The notes: generated from the sequence alone by a model not told the origin. A stretch of DNA of 64,000 bases from Bacteroidales bacterium (GCA_028690215.1 JAQVBQ010000005.1:30144-94143), one strand, 5' to 3'; shown: positions 52,431 through 61,533, counted from the stretch's first letter. Numbers and translations are program-made.

Positions 52431-53066
52431 ATGGCACTTTTTTTAAACAGAGAATTGGATAGTGGAGCGGTGATCTCAGTGTGGGAGATTGTTGAAAGCG
52501 AAGAAGAGCTACTCTCATTAAGCTCTGTACCAAGTGATGAACTTGAAGAACTGTCACTAATCAAAAGTGTAGACAGAAGGAGGGAAAAACTGGCAGTCAG
52601 GGCCCTTCTGAACCAGCTTTTCGGGGAGAAGGTATATCTGGGCCATCACGACAATGGAAGGCCATTTCTCCAGAACAGTCTTACCGAGATAAGCATTTCA
52701 CATACAAAAAGGTTTGTTGCGGTCATTACACATGCAGAGGAGAGTGTCGGGATAGATATAGAGTCTCTTGACAGAAACTTTGAAGCAGTAGAGAAAAAGG
52801 CACTTTCACAGGATGAAATTGAGGATCTCAGCGAGAAAAACAGAGATCTTCACCTTGCAATTTACTGGAGTGCGAAAGAGGCCATATACAAAAGAATGTC
52901 CCTCTCTGATGTAGACTTCTCAAGCCAGATAGAGATAAAAAGATTCACTCCCCGTGACAACGGAGAGATAGAGGCTGTATTTACAATGCCTGACGGAGAA
53001 GAGATGGAATTTGAACTGGAGTACACCATCTTTGAAGACCATGTTATGGTCTGGATGGTCGGATAA
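52431..53066 (+). CDS. 4'-phosphopantetheinyl transferase superfamily protein
   Basis: A 211-residue Sfp-type enzyme that attaches the phosphopantetheine arm of CoA to carrier proteins. The Mg-binding motif GIDIE (107-111) and WSAKEAIYK (146-154) are both intact. ISISHTKRFVAVI (88-100) is the usual preceding strand. Its targets could be an acyl or peptidyl carrier protein elsewhere. It follows the GldE-like gene, an arrangement I recall from other Bacteroidales, and converges on bcp with 5 bases between stops. Confidence 0.9.
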   Translation: MALFLNRELDSGAVISVWEIVESEEELLSLSSVPSDELEELSLIKSVDRRREKLAVRALLNQLFGEKVYLGHHDNGRPFLQNSLTEISISHTKRFVAVITHAEESVGIDIESLDRNFEAVEKKALSQDEIEDLSEKNRDLHLAIYWSAKEAIYKRMSLSDVDFSSQIEIKRFTPRDNGEIEAVFTMPDGEEMEFELEYTIFEDHVMVWMVG

Positions 53067-53071
53067 ACAGT

Positions 53072-53518
53072 CTACTTCAACAATTGGGCAGAATGGGCTT
53101 TTGTGTCCACCTTCTCAATGATATCCTCAATAATCCCGTTTTCTCCGATTACAAAAGTCTTACGAAGAATCCCGTCAAATTCCCGTCCCATAAACTTCTT
53201 CCTTCCCCATGCATCATAAGCCTTTAGGATTGTTGCCTCTGTATCAGAGATCAACGGGAAAGGGAGGTTGAACTTTTCAATGAAGCCCTTGTGGGATTTT
53301 TCAGAATCCTTGCTTACCCCCAATATCTTATAACCTGCCGCTTCAAACCTGTGGTAGTTATCCCTCAGGTCACAAGCCTCAGCTGTGCACCCCGGAGTGT
53401 TGTCCTTGGGGTAGAAATAGAGTACAAGTTTTTTACCCTTGAAATCGCTGAGTTTTATAATATTTCCGTCTTGATCCTTGCCGGTGAAATCCGGTGCCTT
53501 ATCTCCTGGTTTTAACAT
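53072..53518 (-). CDS. bcp: Bcp/PrxQ-type thiol peroxidase
   Basis: A 148-residue peroxiredoxin that reduces peroxides with thioredoxin. The peroxidatic Cys is C44 in TPGCTAEACDLRDNY, with a resolving Cys at C49 (C-x4-C, alpha-2 type). The N-terminus LKPGDKAPDFTGKDQDG and FYPKDNTPGC are family hallmarks. It lies 47 bases after the patatin gene on the same strand, without a clear promoter between them. Confidence 0.95.
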   Translation of the reverse strand: MLKPGDKAPDFTGKDQDGNIIKLSDFKGKKLVLYFYPKDNTPGCTAEACDLRDNYHRFEAAGYKILGVSKDSEKSHKGFIEKFNLPFPLISDTEATILKAYDAWGRKKFMGREFDGILRKTFVIGENGIIEDIIEKVDTKAHSAQLLK

Positions 53519-53565
53519 AATCTTAAATTTTTCAGTAAAACAAAACAGATACCGGGATTGTTCAC

Positions 53566-54582
53566 CTACATTGTCATGCTCTCAATTATACGGTCAAAAA
53601 CAGGCTCGTTGTTTTCGATATAGTAGCGGGCGGCCTCCTCGAGGGCCTCAATGTTTTTTAATGAGCCATTGTCCATACGGGGATCTGCAGAAAGCAGTGA
53701 AGGTTCTATCCTGATATAACTCTCCGGAACGCCGCCCGCCCCGAACAGTTGTTTCATCTGAAAATCCACAGTCTCTCCAACAGAGGAGGAGAGAATGTCA
53801 ATTATCGGCTGCAGCCATTGAATAAATCCGAATTTATGGGTCTTTTCCCAGTCGTAGGGACGGATTACCTTACCTGTTCCTACAGAAAGCATGCAATAGT
53901 CGCGAATTGGTTTGTCCGGCCATAGTTTTACACCCTCCACATAAGCACACATCGATGGGTTATTGGCAAAGACACCTCCATCTACAAGGTGTCTTGATGT
54001 GGAGTCTCTGGCAAATATCCTTGCCGGAGAGAAATATGAAGGAGCGGCCGAAGTGGCACGGGCAATATCAACAAGTTTGTAATCAGCAGCCTTACCATGC
54101 TTTTTAATATTATGCTTACTGAAAAACAGGGCTTTGCGCATGCTGAGGTCATACGATGTAACCAGGAAATCCTTCACTACCTCAGATGAGTAGGTGTCTC
54201 CCATGAGTCTCCTTGTGAAAGAATACAGCGCCTTTTCTGAATATCGGCTCCGGAAGAGACCAAACCCGGAAACTATTTTATAACCAAGACTCTTATGAAA
54301 CAGCGAAGGGCCATACTCTCTGTAAAAATCCCTTATCTGGGCCGCTGTATATTTCGGCCTGTCCGGGTTGTTTTCATCAGGAGTAAGGTATAAACAAGTA
54401 AGAATACCACCAGTGGAAGTTCCGGCTATCAGATCAAAGCAGTCGGCAATTCTTAGTTCCGGGTTTTTACATGCAACCTGCAATCTTGCTTCCAGATGCG
54501 CAAGAATTGAAGCAGGAATAATCCCCCTGATTCCACCACCGTCAAGGGTAAGCAAATGAACCTTTTCAGGATTAATGTCCAT
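53566..54582 (-). CDS. Patatin-like phospholipase
   Basis: A 338-residue cytosolic lipid acyl hydrolase. The oxyanion motif DGGGIRG (14-20), the nucleophile in GTSTGG (S56) and the dyad Asp in DGGVFANNP (D201) are all present. ATSAAPSYFSPARIF (176-190) is typical of plant-like patatins. It cleaves acyl chains from phospholipids. CapV effectors of CBASS have this fold, but no cyclase, E1/E2 or Cap genes are nearby, so a housekeeping or unknown role is more likely. Confidence 0.88.
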   Translation of the reverse strand: MDINPEKVHLLTLDGGGIRGIIPASILAHLEARLQVACKNPELRIADCFDLIAGTSTGGILTCLYLTPDENNPDRPKYTAAQIRDFYREYGPSLFHKSLGYKIVSGFGLFRSRYSEKALYSFTRRLMGDTYSSEVVKDFLVTSYDLSMRKALFFSKHNIKKHGKAADYKLVDIARATSAAPSYFSPARIFARDSTSRHLVDGGVFANNPSMCAYVEGVKLWPDKPIRDYCMLSVGTGKVIRPYDWEKTHKFGFIQWLQPIIDILSSSVGETVDFQMKQLFGAGGVPESYIRIEPSLLSADPRMDNGSLKNIEALEEAARYYIENNEPVFDRIIESMTM

Positions 54583-54715
54583 AACAAAACGATTTGTTAT
54601 GCCAATATACTCAATTATTGTTGTTTAAACAAGAAAATAGAAGAAGGTGCATATAATGACCAAATCCTAATATTAACCCAAAATAAATGCATCCTCCTCC
54701 GGATTGTGTTGAATA

Positions 54716-57487
54716 TTATCTTTTAATGTCCATAACCTCGTTTAAAAATGCGTTCTTTTCTTGATTCCTGAATATGCTGTTCACCCTCTCCTTAAAGGCT
54801 CCCGTTGTGCCACCGGTGAAAAACTTATAAGTTAAGGTGAATAGAAAGTATTGTCTTACAATGTTATAACGTGTCTCTTGTATGTAAAAATCACTGACAA
54901 CTCTCTGTATGTTCTTGTTTTGGTTCAGTATATCACTGGCAGATAGGGTGGCTATCAGCTTGTTCCTTATAATAGACTTGGATATATTTGCATTCCAGAG
55001 AAGGTAAGGTTTGTCGTTCTGACCCTTGTAGCCACTGAAAAACTGATAATCGACGTCAGTCCGGAAATTGATCTCGAGAGGTAATATATAGCTTATGCTA
55101 CCATCTATACTATTTCTCCATGTGGCTTTTTTCTTTCCGGGATAGATTGAGTTTTCAGACACTTCATAATTAAACGAAGCTCCGACATCAACCCTTAAGT
55201 CTCCATAATTAAATGCCAGGTCAGCTTTTTCTCCAAACACAACTCTTTTTGTAATATTCCTCGTTCCATCAATATAGGAGATGTTGTTATAATAGCCAGC
55301 GTTAACCATGTCAGAAAAAGCAAGTGCTCCTTTGAAAAACGGCAAGTTTGTCATCAGTCTGGACCGTACTGAATAATCTCCACCATCATTGTATGGCATT
55401 GAGTATTGCACACCCTTTTCGTCAAACCATGATTTGTTTATTATCCTGCTTGTATAGTATGAAGCATCCATATTGAAGAAGATGCCGCTTGCATAGCCGC
55501 CGGCTGTGCCTGCTGCTATCTGCCTCATAATTAAACTTACAGCATGCTCATATTCGCCCTTAAGATTCTTATTTCCCAACCTGAAATAGAGAGGATCTGT
55601 ATTGTCAGGGACAGGCATCATCTGCGAGAGATCTGGTGTCCTGACGTTGGCCTTGTATATAAAGATGGATTGAAACGAGTTAGGTGTAGTTATCCTGAAT
55701 TCCGCCTTAGGTGCCACATTCACAAACCACTTGTCAAAGCTGTTGCCTTCTGAATTTCTCTTGATATATGAAGGCATCAGAGATACTCCCATCATGTAGT
55801 AAGATGTCTCTTCCTTTCCCTTTGGTTTCTGAAGTTGAAGCTCAATATTCTGCCGCAGCTCAGTGTTTTCAGACTGGTCAGATAGGTTTGGGTCAAGTAT
55901 GGTAAAGTTACCGCTGTTATCAGTGTTGTATGTCTCTTTGTTCAAGTTGGAAAGCGATGTGGACAATCCCCAGTTGCCTACAAGCACCATCTTCTTGTTT
56001 AAAGGTTCGGTATATGATAGCTGTGTTGATAATTTAATTGAATTGTTGTCCACATTGTATCTCTGATTGCTCTCGCCTGAGATGCGATTCCTTCCTTCAT
56101 TTGCACTTCTGTCAAAACCCAGATTCCCTGTTAAACTCAATGTGCGTTTTACCTTTTTCATTCTTTTAACAATCTGGAAATCTGTCGAAATAGACTCCTG
56201 GTCTCTCTTTCCGGAATCGTTGCTCTCCCCCTCTTTTATCAAAATCCCGGACTCTCCACCGATTGTTTTATAATTGGTTGAATTTGAATAATTACCATAG
56301 GTATATCTTACCATAGGTTTTATGACCATCATTATTTTTTTATCATTCCTGCTGATTTCACCGTTTATTATATGAGAGGTCGTGTTATTCTCTTTTCTGG
56401 CACTGCTCTCATTGACAAAAGAGCTGTCCTTTATAAAGTTCTGTCGGTAAATCTCTGTTTCGGTAATGTTGTCATTTCCTTTGAGATTGTATGATATGTC
56501 GGTACTGTACTTGTTTTTCTTGCTTGAAAGGTTAAGGTTGCTACCAATCGAATAACTACGGGAGTCCGCAGAGTTAGTCTGAGATGGAGCTCCCTGAAAT
56601 ATTGATGACTCATTCAGATTTGATATATTACCAATGATTGCAATTTGATTATACTTGTTGAAATTAGCGATAAACTCCTTTCCTTTATATCTTTCATCCG
56701 TGCCACCCCCGGCACTCACATCACCCAACCACCCGTTAAGCATATCCTCTCTTACTGAGACATCAACAGTATTGGTTCTGGCACCATCGTCAATCCCTGT
56801 ATATTTGGATCTTTCGGACTGCTTCTCAAATAGCTTAATGTTCTTCAGGATTTTAGCCGGCAGGTTCCTACTCACAAAAACAGGGTCATTTAAGAAGAAT
56901 ATCCTGCCGTTAACTGTTATCTGCTCAATTACTTTACCATTAGCAGTTATTCTTCCATTATTATCCACGCTCCATCCGGGCAGTTTCTTGAAGAAATCCT
57001 CCAGTACATCTGTGTCAGAGAGTTTATAAGCGGCGGCGTTGTATTGGATGGTGTCACCAAGGTATTTGATAGGCACTACATGATCCTTTACTGTAATGGC
57101 GTTAAGTTCTGCCACATTTTCCCTCAGTTTGACCACTCCAAGGTCTTTTGTGTTATTTCCCACCATCAGTTCCCTTGAATCAACCTTTACATTTGGGATA
57201 ATCTTCATGAAATATCCCATATACTGCAAGGATATCTCGTAATCAGATGACGGAACGCTGTTGAACCTGATTGCACCAAGCGTATCCGAAATGGCATAAG
57301 TAAATACCTCCCTGTTTTTTTTATAGTCTATCCTTGTAAGAGTTGCAGTAACTAGCCCTAACGGTGCATTGGTAGAACTGTCCTTTACAGAAAGGGTTAT
57401 GTTTGCCTTCATTGTCCCCGCACGTTGGGCAATTGCTGTTGATGTGGCAATTAGTATGGTGATTATTAATAATAAAAAACGTCTCAT
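54716..57487 (-). CDS. TonB-receptor-like outer membrane beta-barrel protein
   Basis: A 923-residue outer membrane protein. It has a signal peptide (about 1-20), a carboxypeptidase-regulatory-like beta-sandwich (about 28-115, with ITLSVKDSSTNAPLGLVTAT), and a plug-like domain (about 125-235; VLEDFFKKLPGWSVDNNGRI). A long barrel with alternating aromatic strands follows, ending FLNEVMDIKR. This matches the outer-membrane beta-barrel group of TonB-dependent-receptor-like proteins in Bacteroidota. The ligand is unknown. Its ATG overlaps the stop of the small upstream gene by 4 bases, so the two are translationally coupled. Confidence 0.85.
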   Translation of the reverse strand: MRRFLLLIITILIATSTAIAQRAGTMKANITLSVKDSSTNAPLGLVTATLTRIDYKKNREVFTYAISDTLGAIRFNSVPSSDYEISLQYMGYFMKIIPNVKVDSRELMVGNNTKDLGVVKLRENVAELNAITVKDHVVPIKYLGDTIQYNAAAYKLSDTDVLEDFFKKLPGWSVDNNGRITANGKVIEQITVNGRIFFLNDPVFVSRNLPAKILKNIKLFEKQSERSKYTGIDDGARTNTVDVSVREDMLNGWLGDVSAGGGTDERYKGKEFIANFNKYNQIAIIGNISNLNESSIFQGAPSQTNSADSRSYSIGSNLNLSSKKNKYSTDISYNLKGNDNITETEIYRQNFIKDSSFVNESSARKENNTTSHIINGEISRNDKKIMMVIKPMVRYTYGNYSNSTNYKTIGGESGILIKEGESNDSGKRDQESISTDFQIVKRMKKVKRTLSLTGNLGFDRSANEGRNRISGESNQRYNVDNNSIKLSTQLSYTEPLNKKMVLVGNWGLSTSLSNLNKETYNTDNSGNFTILDPNLSDQSENTELRQNIELQLQKPKGKEETSYYMMGVSLMPSYIKRNSEGNSFDKWFVNVAPKAEFRITTPNSFQSIFIYKANVRTPDLSQMMPVPDNTDPLYFRLGNKNLKGEYEHAVSLIMRQIAAGTAGGYASGIFFNMDASYYTSRIINKSWFDEKGVQYSMPYNDGGDYSVRSRLMTNLPFFKGALAFSDMVNAGYYNNISYIDGTRNITKRVVFGEKADLAFNYGDLRVDVGASFNYEVSENSIYPGKKKATWRNSIDGSISYILPLEINFRTDVDYQFFSGYKGQNDKPYLLWNANISKSIIRNKLIATLSASDILNQNKNIQRVVSDFYIQETRYNIVRQYFLFTLTYKFFTGGTTGAFKERVNSIFRNQEKNAFLNEVMDIKR

Positions 57488-57936
57488 TTCTTTCTTTTCC
57501 TGGCTTCAAGGGCTTTTCTTACTGACTCAGCGTTCTTCTTTTCCTGATCATCAATAATAAGCCTGCGGAATTGTCGAAATTTTTTTTCTCCAAGAATTTT
57601 ATGGATAGAGGTAGAAACCTCGGTATCTATTTCTTCTATTTTTAACAAAAGATTTGCATCTGCTTTCCCGATAGGTCTGCCATTTACATCCCGGGGGACA
57701 GACTTTTTTGCTTTACTAATAGTTTCTAAATATTCTTCTATTCTATCATCAATTATTTTGATTATCGATTCAATATCTACATCCGATATTTTTAGCATGG
57801 ATTGATGATCCTTAATAAGAACGCGAAGCTCTTCGCTTTTATATGAGAGTATATTAGGCAAATTAGAATTCCCATCTATTTGAGAAAAAAGAGAAAGAGG
57901 GAATATTAAAAATAAAAACAAGATTAAATATTTCAT
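57484..57936 (-). CDS. Small secreted helical protein coupled to the barrel gene
   Basis: A 150-residue protein with a signal peptide (about 1-19). The rest is predicted mostly helical and highly charged (IIKIIDDRIEEYLETISKAKK; then FRRLIIDDQEKKNAESVRK and a basic KARKRKK-type end). I do not recognise a named family; the plan resembles Spy/CpxP-like periplasmic helical proteins. The 4-base ATGA overlap with the beta-barrel gene implies coupled expression, so it may be a periplasmic partner. Confidence 0.6.
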   Translation of the reverse strand: MKYLILFLFLIFPLSLFSQIDGNSNLPNILSYKSEELRVLIKDHQSMLKISDVDIESIIKIIDDRIEEYLETISKAKKSVPRDVNGRPIGKADANLLLKIEEIDTEVSTSIHKILGEKKFRQFRRLIIDDQEKKNAESVRKALEARKRKK

Positions 57937-58086
57937 AATAAGGCATTTAAATGAGCTATTCTATAACAAATTATATTCAAGTTTGAGTTATCGTTAAAAC
58001 TTTCCTTCAAATCTAGTAAATATGTTGTACATTGATTATTATATATATATTAATAAATATTCCCTCAAATAAAGTTTTAATAAATA

Positions 58087-58389
58087 CTAATAATTAGTAT
58101 AAGATATTGCTCCCATAGGACATGCAACTAAAGCGTCTAACCAATCTTGATAATAATCTTCCCAGCCGGATATTACCCCAGGGAACCCATCTGATGCCAT
58201 TACAAAACAAGAGGGAGCTATTTGTTCGCATATTCCACATTGAATACAAGTTTTATAATTTATTATTAACATAGGTCTTGATTCAGATACTACTACAGCT
58301 GAAGTTAAAGAAATGAATAACAAAGCTAAAGTGCTAAAAAAAATAGTTTTTCTACTTTTTTTAAAAAGATTTTTAATGTTTCCATACAT
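58087..58389 (-). CDS. 4Fe-4S ferredoxin-like protein with N-terminal hydrophobic segment
   Basis: A 100-residue protein. After a basic start (FKKSRK) comes one hydrophobic stretch (about 15-33), then a single [4Fe-4S] ferredoxin domain: C48-x2-C51-x2-C54 (TCIQCGIC) and C90 in ACPMGAI, with an extra Cys at 61. Single-cluster ferredoxins carry one electron. The hydrophobic segment could be an anchor or a signal, which would put the cluster outside the cytoplasm; there is no twin-arginine motif. The ATG is made by the bases at the edge of the IS4 element, so the native promoter region is now separated from the gene. Confidence 0.7.
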   Translation of the reverse strand: MYGNIKNLFKKSRKTIFFSTLALLFISLTSAVVVSESRPMLIINYKTCIQCGICEQIAPSCFVMASDGFPGVISGWEDYYQDWLDALVACPMGAISYTNY

Positions 58390-58403
58390 TAGTGTCCACT
58401 AAA
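58387..58403 (+). repeat. IS terminal inverted repeat, left
   Basis: CATTAGTGTCCACTAAA, perfect match in reverse to 59675-59691. Confidence 0.85.
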
Positions 58404-59568
58404 AATTAAAGCTTAATTGAAGACGATCATCATCAAGCATATTATCGACCAGTTCTGTCCTTTCGAAGAGCTCTCTAATAGGAGTTTTATCGAGAAGAGA
58501 CATGCTGAGTATCCGGAGCACATCAAAAGTGCTGCGATTGAGGTGAAGGTCATGTTCAACAATGGCGATAAGGCAATATGCCGTAATAGCCGAGTATATC
58601 TGGATTCTGACAGCATTTTCGGTTACTCCCCAAAAAGATTTTACGTGCAGGTGCTGCTTGATCCATTTGAAGAACAGCTCAACCTGCCATCTGTTTTTAT
58701 AAAGCAAGGCCATGTGTTCAGCCTTGGCTGTAAAGCTATTAGTAAGGTATGTAAAAGTCCTCTTGTGTTCTGTAGAGTAGTAAACAATACGTCGAAGAAG
58801 GCTCGGATATTTCTTTATCGTCTGTGGTCCTGTAAGCCGTATAGTCTGATCATAAAGGATATTGTCAGGTTTTTCAAGCAGATCTTCTCCGTCTACGATT
58901 TCATATTGAAGTTGTCCCCTCTCTCTTATTACAAAGTTAGAACCAATAAGATTGATGGTAAAGAGTCTTGCAAGGTCAAAATAACCTCTGTCAAAGATAT
59001 AGTATGCATTAGGTTCGTAAGGGATCTCGTCCATCGCATTCATATCATGAACTCTGGCTTCCGTAATATGAAGGAATGTCGGGATTTGAGTAACAACATC
59101 ATAGAGTGTATGGACTTTAATCCCACTCTTAGCCTTGCGGAAGTTGGCCCACCAAAAGAGATTCATGCACAGGTCTATAGTGGTGGAGTCGAAGGCATAG
59201 AACCTTCCGGCAATTTCAAACTCCCGTGTAATTCTCTTGCTTTGGGCAATGGATATCATTTTGTATGCGAACTCTTCGAATATCTTACTGTCTCTGCTTG
59301 CGTTAGCCTTGGCAAGGTTGCTACGGGTTATTACAGACTTGCCAAATCCAAGATGATAGGTCTTAGGGGTGTGCGCAGCAGCAATGCAGACAAGTTCTCT
59401 GAGGCTTTCACAACCGGAGAGTTGGCCAAAAATCATAACCAGCAACTGATTCCAGCAGCTGAAAGATTTAATGTATTTATCTCCTTGATATCTCATTACA
59501 ATTCGTTGAAATGCTTTTTGGGGAAGAAATTCTATGAGTTGAGTAAAAACATATTTTCCGCTGTGCAT
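58399..59568 (-). CDS. IS4-family DDE transposase
   Basis: About 389 residues from the ATG at 59568 (an in-frame ATG at 59607 would add 13). The DDE triad is visible: FDSTTID (first Asp), YYIFDRGYF (second Asp), and YKNRWQVELFFKWIKQ, the Y-(2)-R-(3)-E-(6)-K signature carrying the Glu. The N-terminus GKYVFTQLIEFLPQKAFQR is the usual IS4 (DUF4372-type) opening. The frame is intact, so the element may be active. It reads toward the ferredoxin gene and ends 10 bases from its start codon. Confidence 0.9.
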   Translation of the reverse strand: MHSGKYVFTQLIEFLPQKAFQRIVMRYQGDKYIKSFSCWNQLLVMIFGQLSGCESLRELVCIAAAHTPKTYHLGFGKSVITRSNLAKANASRDSKIFEEFAYKMISIAQSKRITREFEIAGRFYAFDSTTIDLCMNLFWWANFRKAKSGIKVHTLYDVVTQIPTFLHITEARVHDMNAMDEIPYEPNAYYIFDRGYFDLARLFTINLIGSNFVIRERGQLQYEIVDGEDLLEKPDNILYDQTIRLTGPQTIKKYPSLLRRIVYYSTEHKRTFTYLTNSFTAKAEHMALLYKNRWQVELFFKWIKQHLHVKSFWGVTENAVRIQIYSAITAYCLIAIVEHDLHLNRSTFDVLRILSMSLLDKTPIRELFERTELVDNMLDDDRLQLSFNF

Positions 59569-59674
59569 GGCTTGTTTTTTCTTTTGTTCCCAAAAGTAAA
59601 AAATCAAATCGTGGACAAGCTTTTTTTGTTGTATTTTGCATCAATTCTGACTGTTACAAGAATCAAATAAATTG

Positions 59675-59691
59675 TTTAGTGGACACTAATG
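59675..59691 (-). repeat. IS terminal inverted repeat, right
   Basis: Complement of the left repeat; perfect over 17 bases. Confidence 0.85.
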
Positions 59692-59834
59692 AATTTATAT
59701 AAATAATTAAGATTCATGTCATTTGCAGATATAAATGCGAAAATGAGCGACAGTAACCATAAAGCCGAAAATAGGAGACAGGAGCATATGCAGACATAAA
59801 GTTGCATAAGACCTCCTGAATGAAAATCATTATG

Positions 59835-59906
59835 TTGTAACAAATGTATTCTTTATATGTTACAAGAAATGTGATTATGTAACAAAAATATGCTATATTT
59901 GTTACA
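59835..59906 (+). promoter_or_regulatory. abiE promoter with four TGTAACA-type operator repeats
   Basis: Four half-sites alternate in orientation: TTGTAACA (59835-59842), TGTTACAA (59858-59865), TGTAACAA (59878-59885) and TTGTTACA (59899-59906). They form two inverted pairs. The last overlaps a perfect -7 box TATATTTG (59894-59901), and abiEi starts at 59919. This fits the known autorepression of AbiE systems by the antitoxin. Confidence 0.65.
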
Positions 59907-59918
59907 AAATAGGACACA

Positions 59919-60524
59919 ATGAGTATAGAAGACCAAATATTAAAACATATTGAATCACTTCCTAAAGGGGAGCTATTATTTCCCGCAGATTTTAGCGAGT
60001 TTGGCTCTTCTGAGGCAGTGCGATTATCATTATTTAGGCTAGAGAAAGAAGGGATTATTACCAGAGTTGCTCAGGGTATTTATGTACGCCCAAAAGAAAG
60101 TAGTCTAATTGGTGTCCTTATTCCATCAGCAGAGGAGGTAGCCGAAGCCATTGCTAAAAGGGACCGGATAAGAACTCTTCCAACCGGAAGCTATGCGTTG
60201 AACTCTTTGGGATTAAGTACACAAGTCCCAGTGAATATAGTTTTACTTACCGATGGCTCGCCACGCGAGATTAAAGTTGGAAAAAGAATAATTAAGTTTA
60301 AAAAAGCCACTCCCAAAAACCTGTTGGCAAAAGGAAAAATAAGCCGTCTTGTTATTCAGGCGCTTAAAGAAATTGGAAATGGAAAAGTGAGTGAAGAAGA
60401 GGAAAAAAAAATTATAAACTTGCTGAAAAGAGAGGAAAAAAGTGATTTAAAGCATGATATCGCTCTGGCACCAGTTTGGATACAAAAAATAATGCAAAAG
60501 GCGTTGGTATATGGAGAAAATTAA
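59919..60524 (+). CDS. AbiEi-like antitoxin (DUF6088)
   Basis: A 201-residue antitoxin of the type IV AbiE toxin-antitoxin system. The N-terminal winged helix (about 3-55; ILKHIESLPKGELLFPADF and VRLSLFRLEKEGIITRVAQG) binds its own promoter. The rest (about 60-200) resembles the DUF6088/AbiEi C-terminal domain that counters the toxin. It overlaps the toxin gene by 14 bases, giving coupled translation. Such pairs stabilise DNA and can abort phage infection. Confidence 0.88.
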   Translation: MSIEDQILKHIESLPKGELLFPADFSEFGSSEAVRLSLFRLEKEGIITRVAQGIYVRPKESSLIGVLIPSAEEVAEAIAKRDRIRTLPTGSYALNSLGLSTQVPVNIVLLTDGSPREIKVGKRIIKFKKATPKNLLAKGKISRLVIQALKEIGNGKVSEEEEKKIINLLKREEKSDLKHDIALAPVWIQKIMQKALVYGEN

Positions 60525-61533
60525 TTTTTACAACATCGATAAAGAAGAGAAAATTGCCATTTTTCAAGCCATTGCCACGGCAAAAGGGATGAGTTCTTTT
60601 GCGGTTGAGAAAGACTGGTGGGTGAGTAGAACGCTCGAAATCATTTTTCATATGGAGATTGCCAAACATATGGTTTTTAAGGGCGGCACTTCTTTGAGTA
60701 AAGCATGGAAGTTGATACATCGATTTTCGGAAGATATTGATTTGGCTATTGACAAGGAATTCTTTCTAATGCCTCAAAAGGAATGGTCAAAAAAGGAGAT
60801 AACAGATGTGAGGAAGAAAGCAGGAGTCTATATTACGGGCGAATTTTTCGAGGATTTGAAAGTGGGATTTGAAGCAATGGGAGTCAAGGACCTAAAATTT
60901 AATATTGTTGAAGTAAAGGATAGCGATCAAGATCCACGCATTATAGAAATTTTCTATCCTAATGTCATTGCTATGCCTTCAGAGTATATATTGCCTCGAG
61001 TACAGGTTGAAATAGGTTGCAGAGCGTTGCATGAGCCTTGTTCAATGATAACGTTTGGGTCATTGGTCGATGAAGTATACACTGATATGGATTTTGCTGA
61101 GCCATTGTTCTCGATTCCAACAGTTAATGCAGAGCGCACATTTTTAGAAAAATTATTTCTTCTACACGAAGAATTTCATCGCCCAGCAGATAAACGGAGG
61201 GTTGACAGATTAAGCCGACATTTGTACGATATATATTATCTGGAAAAATCTGGAATAGCTGATAGAGCCATTAATGATAAGGTTCTATATGAAACAATTG
61301 TGGCACACAGAAATAAGTTTAACCACGTTGGTGGTGTAAACTATAACAATCATAATCCAATAACGCTTGATCCTATGCCACCCTCTGAGATAATCGGCGA
61401 ATGGGAAGATGATTACGCTAAAATGATGGAGGATATGATATACGAAGAGCAAAAGCCAACTTTCGAAGATTTAATACAAAACATAAAAGTTAAACTTCAA
61501 TCGTTAGACTGGCAATTTTCTCTGACTTTCTGA
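60511..61533 (+). CDS. AbiEii-like nucleotidyltransferase toxin
   Basis: A 340-residue toxin with the DNA polymerase-beta-like nucleotidyltransferase core. Motif I is GGTSLSK (58-64) and motif II is SEDIDLAI (73-80), whose Asp residues bind metal. The family transfers nucleotides to RNA acceptors (tRNA for some members) and stops growth when free of antitoxin. The start codon lies inside the last codons of the antitoxin gene. Codon use is A-rich like its partner, suggesting acquisition from elsewhere. Confidence 0.88.
   Translation: MEKINFYNIDKEEKIAIFQAIATAKGMSSFAVEKDWWVSRTLEIIFHMEIAKHMVFKGGTSLSKAWKLIHRFSEDIDLAIDKEFFLMPQKEWSKKEITDVRKKAGVYITGEFFEDLKVGFEAMGVKDLKFNIVEVKDSDQDPRIIEIFYPNVIAMPSEYILPRVQVEIGCRALHEPCSMITFGSLVDEVYTDMDFAEPLFSIPTVNAERTFLEKLFLLHEEFHRPADKRRVDRLSRHLYDIYYLEKSGIADRAINDKVLYETIVAHRNKFNHVGGVNYNNHNPITLDPMPPSEIIGEWEDDYAKMMEDMIYEEQKPTFEDLIQNIKVKLQSLDWQFSLTF

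Larger units (their letters stand above)
58387..59691. mobile_element. IS4-family insertion sequence
   Basis: About 1.3 kb bounded by perfect 17-base inverted repeats, CATTAGTGTCCACTAAA at 58387-58403 and its complement at 59675-59691. The outer CAT/ATG may belong to the target, in which case the element is 58390-59688. It contains one transposase gene. No convincing target-site duplication is seen in the flanks. Confidence 0.85.

Noticed and set aside
53566..54582. Patatin as a CapV effector of CBASS
   Set aside because: No cGAS-like cyclase, E1/E2 or other Cap gene lies nearby; neighbours are housekeeping.
58417..59670. A 417-codon open frame antisense to the transposase
   Set aside because: It mirrors the IS4 transposase on the other strand, has no domain of its own and no promoter. 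The DDE triad is clearly on the minus strand.
59714..59917. A 67-codon minus-strand frame upstream of AbiE
   Set aside because: It covers the AbiE promoter and operator repeats and has no family character.
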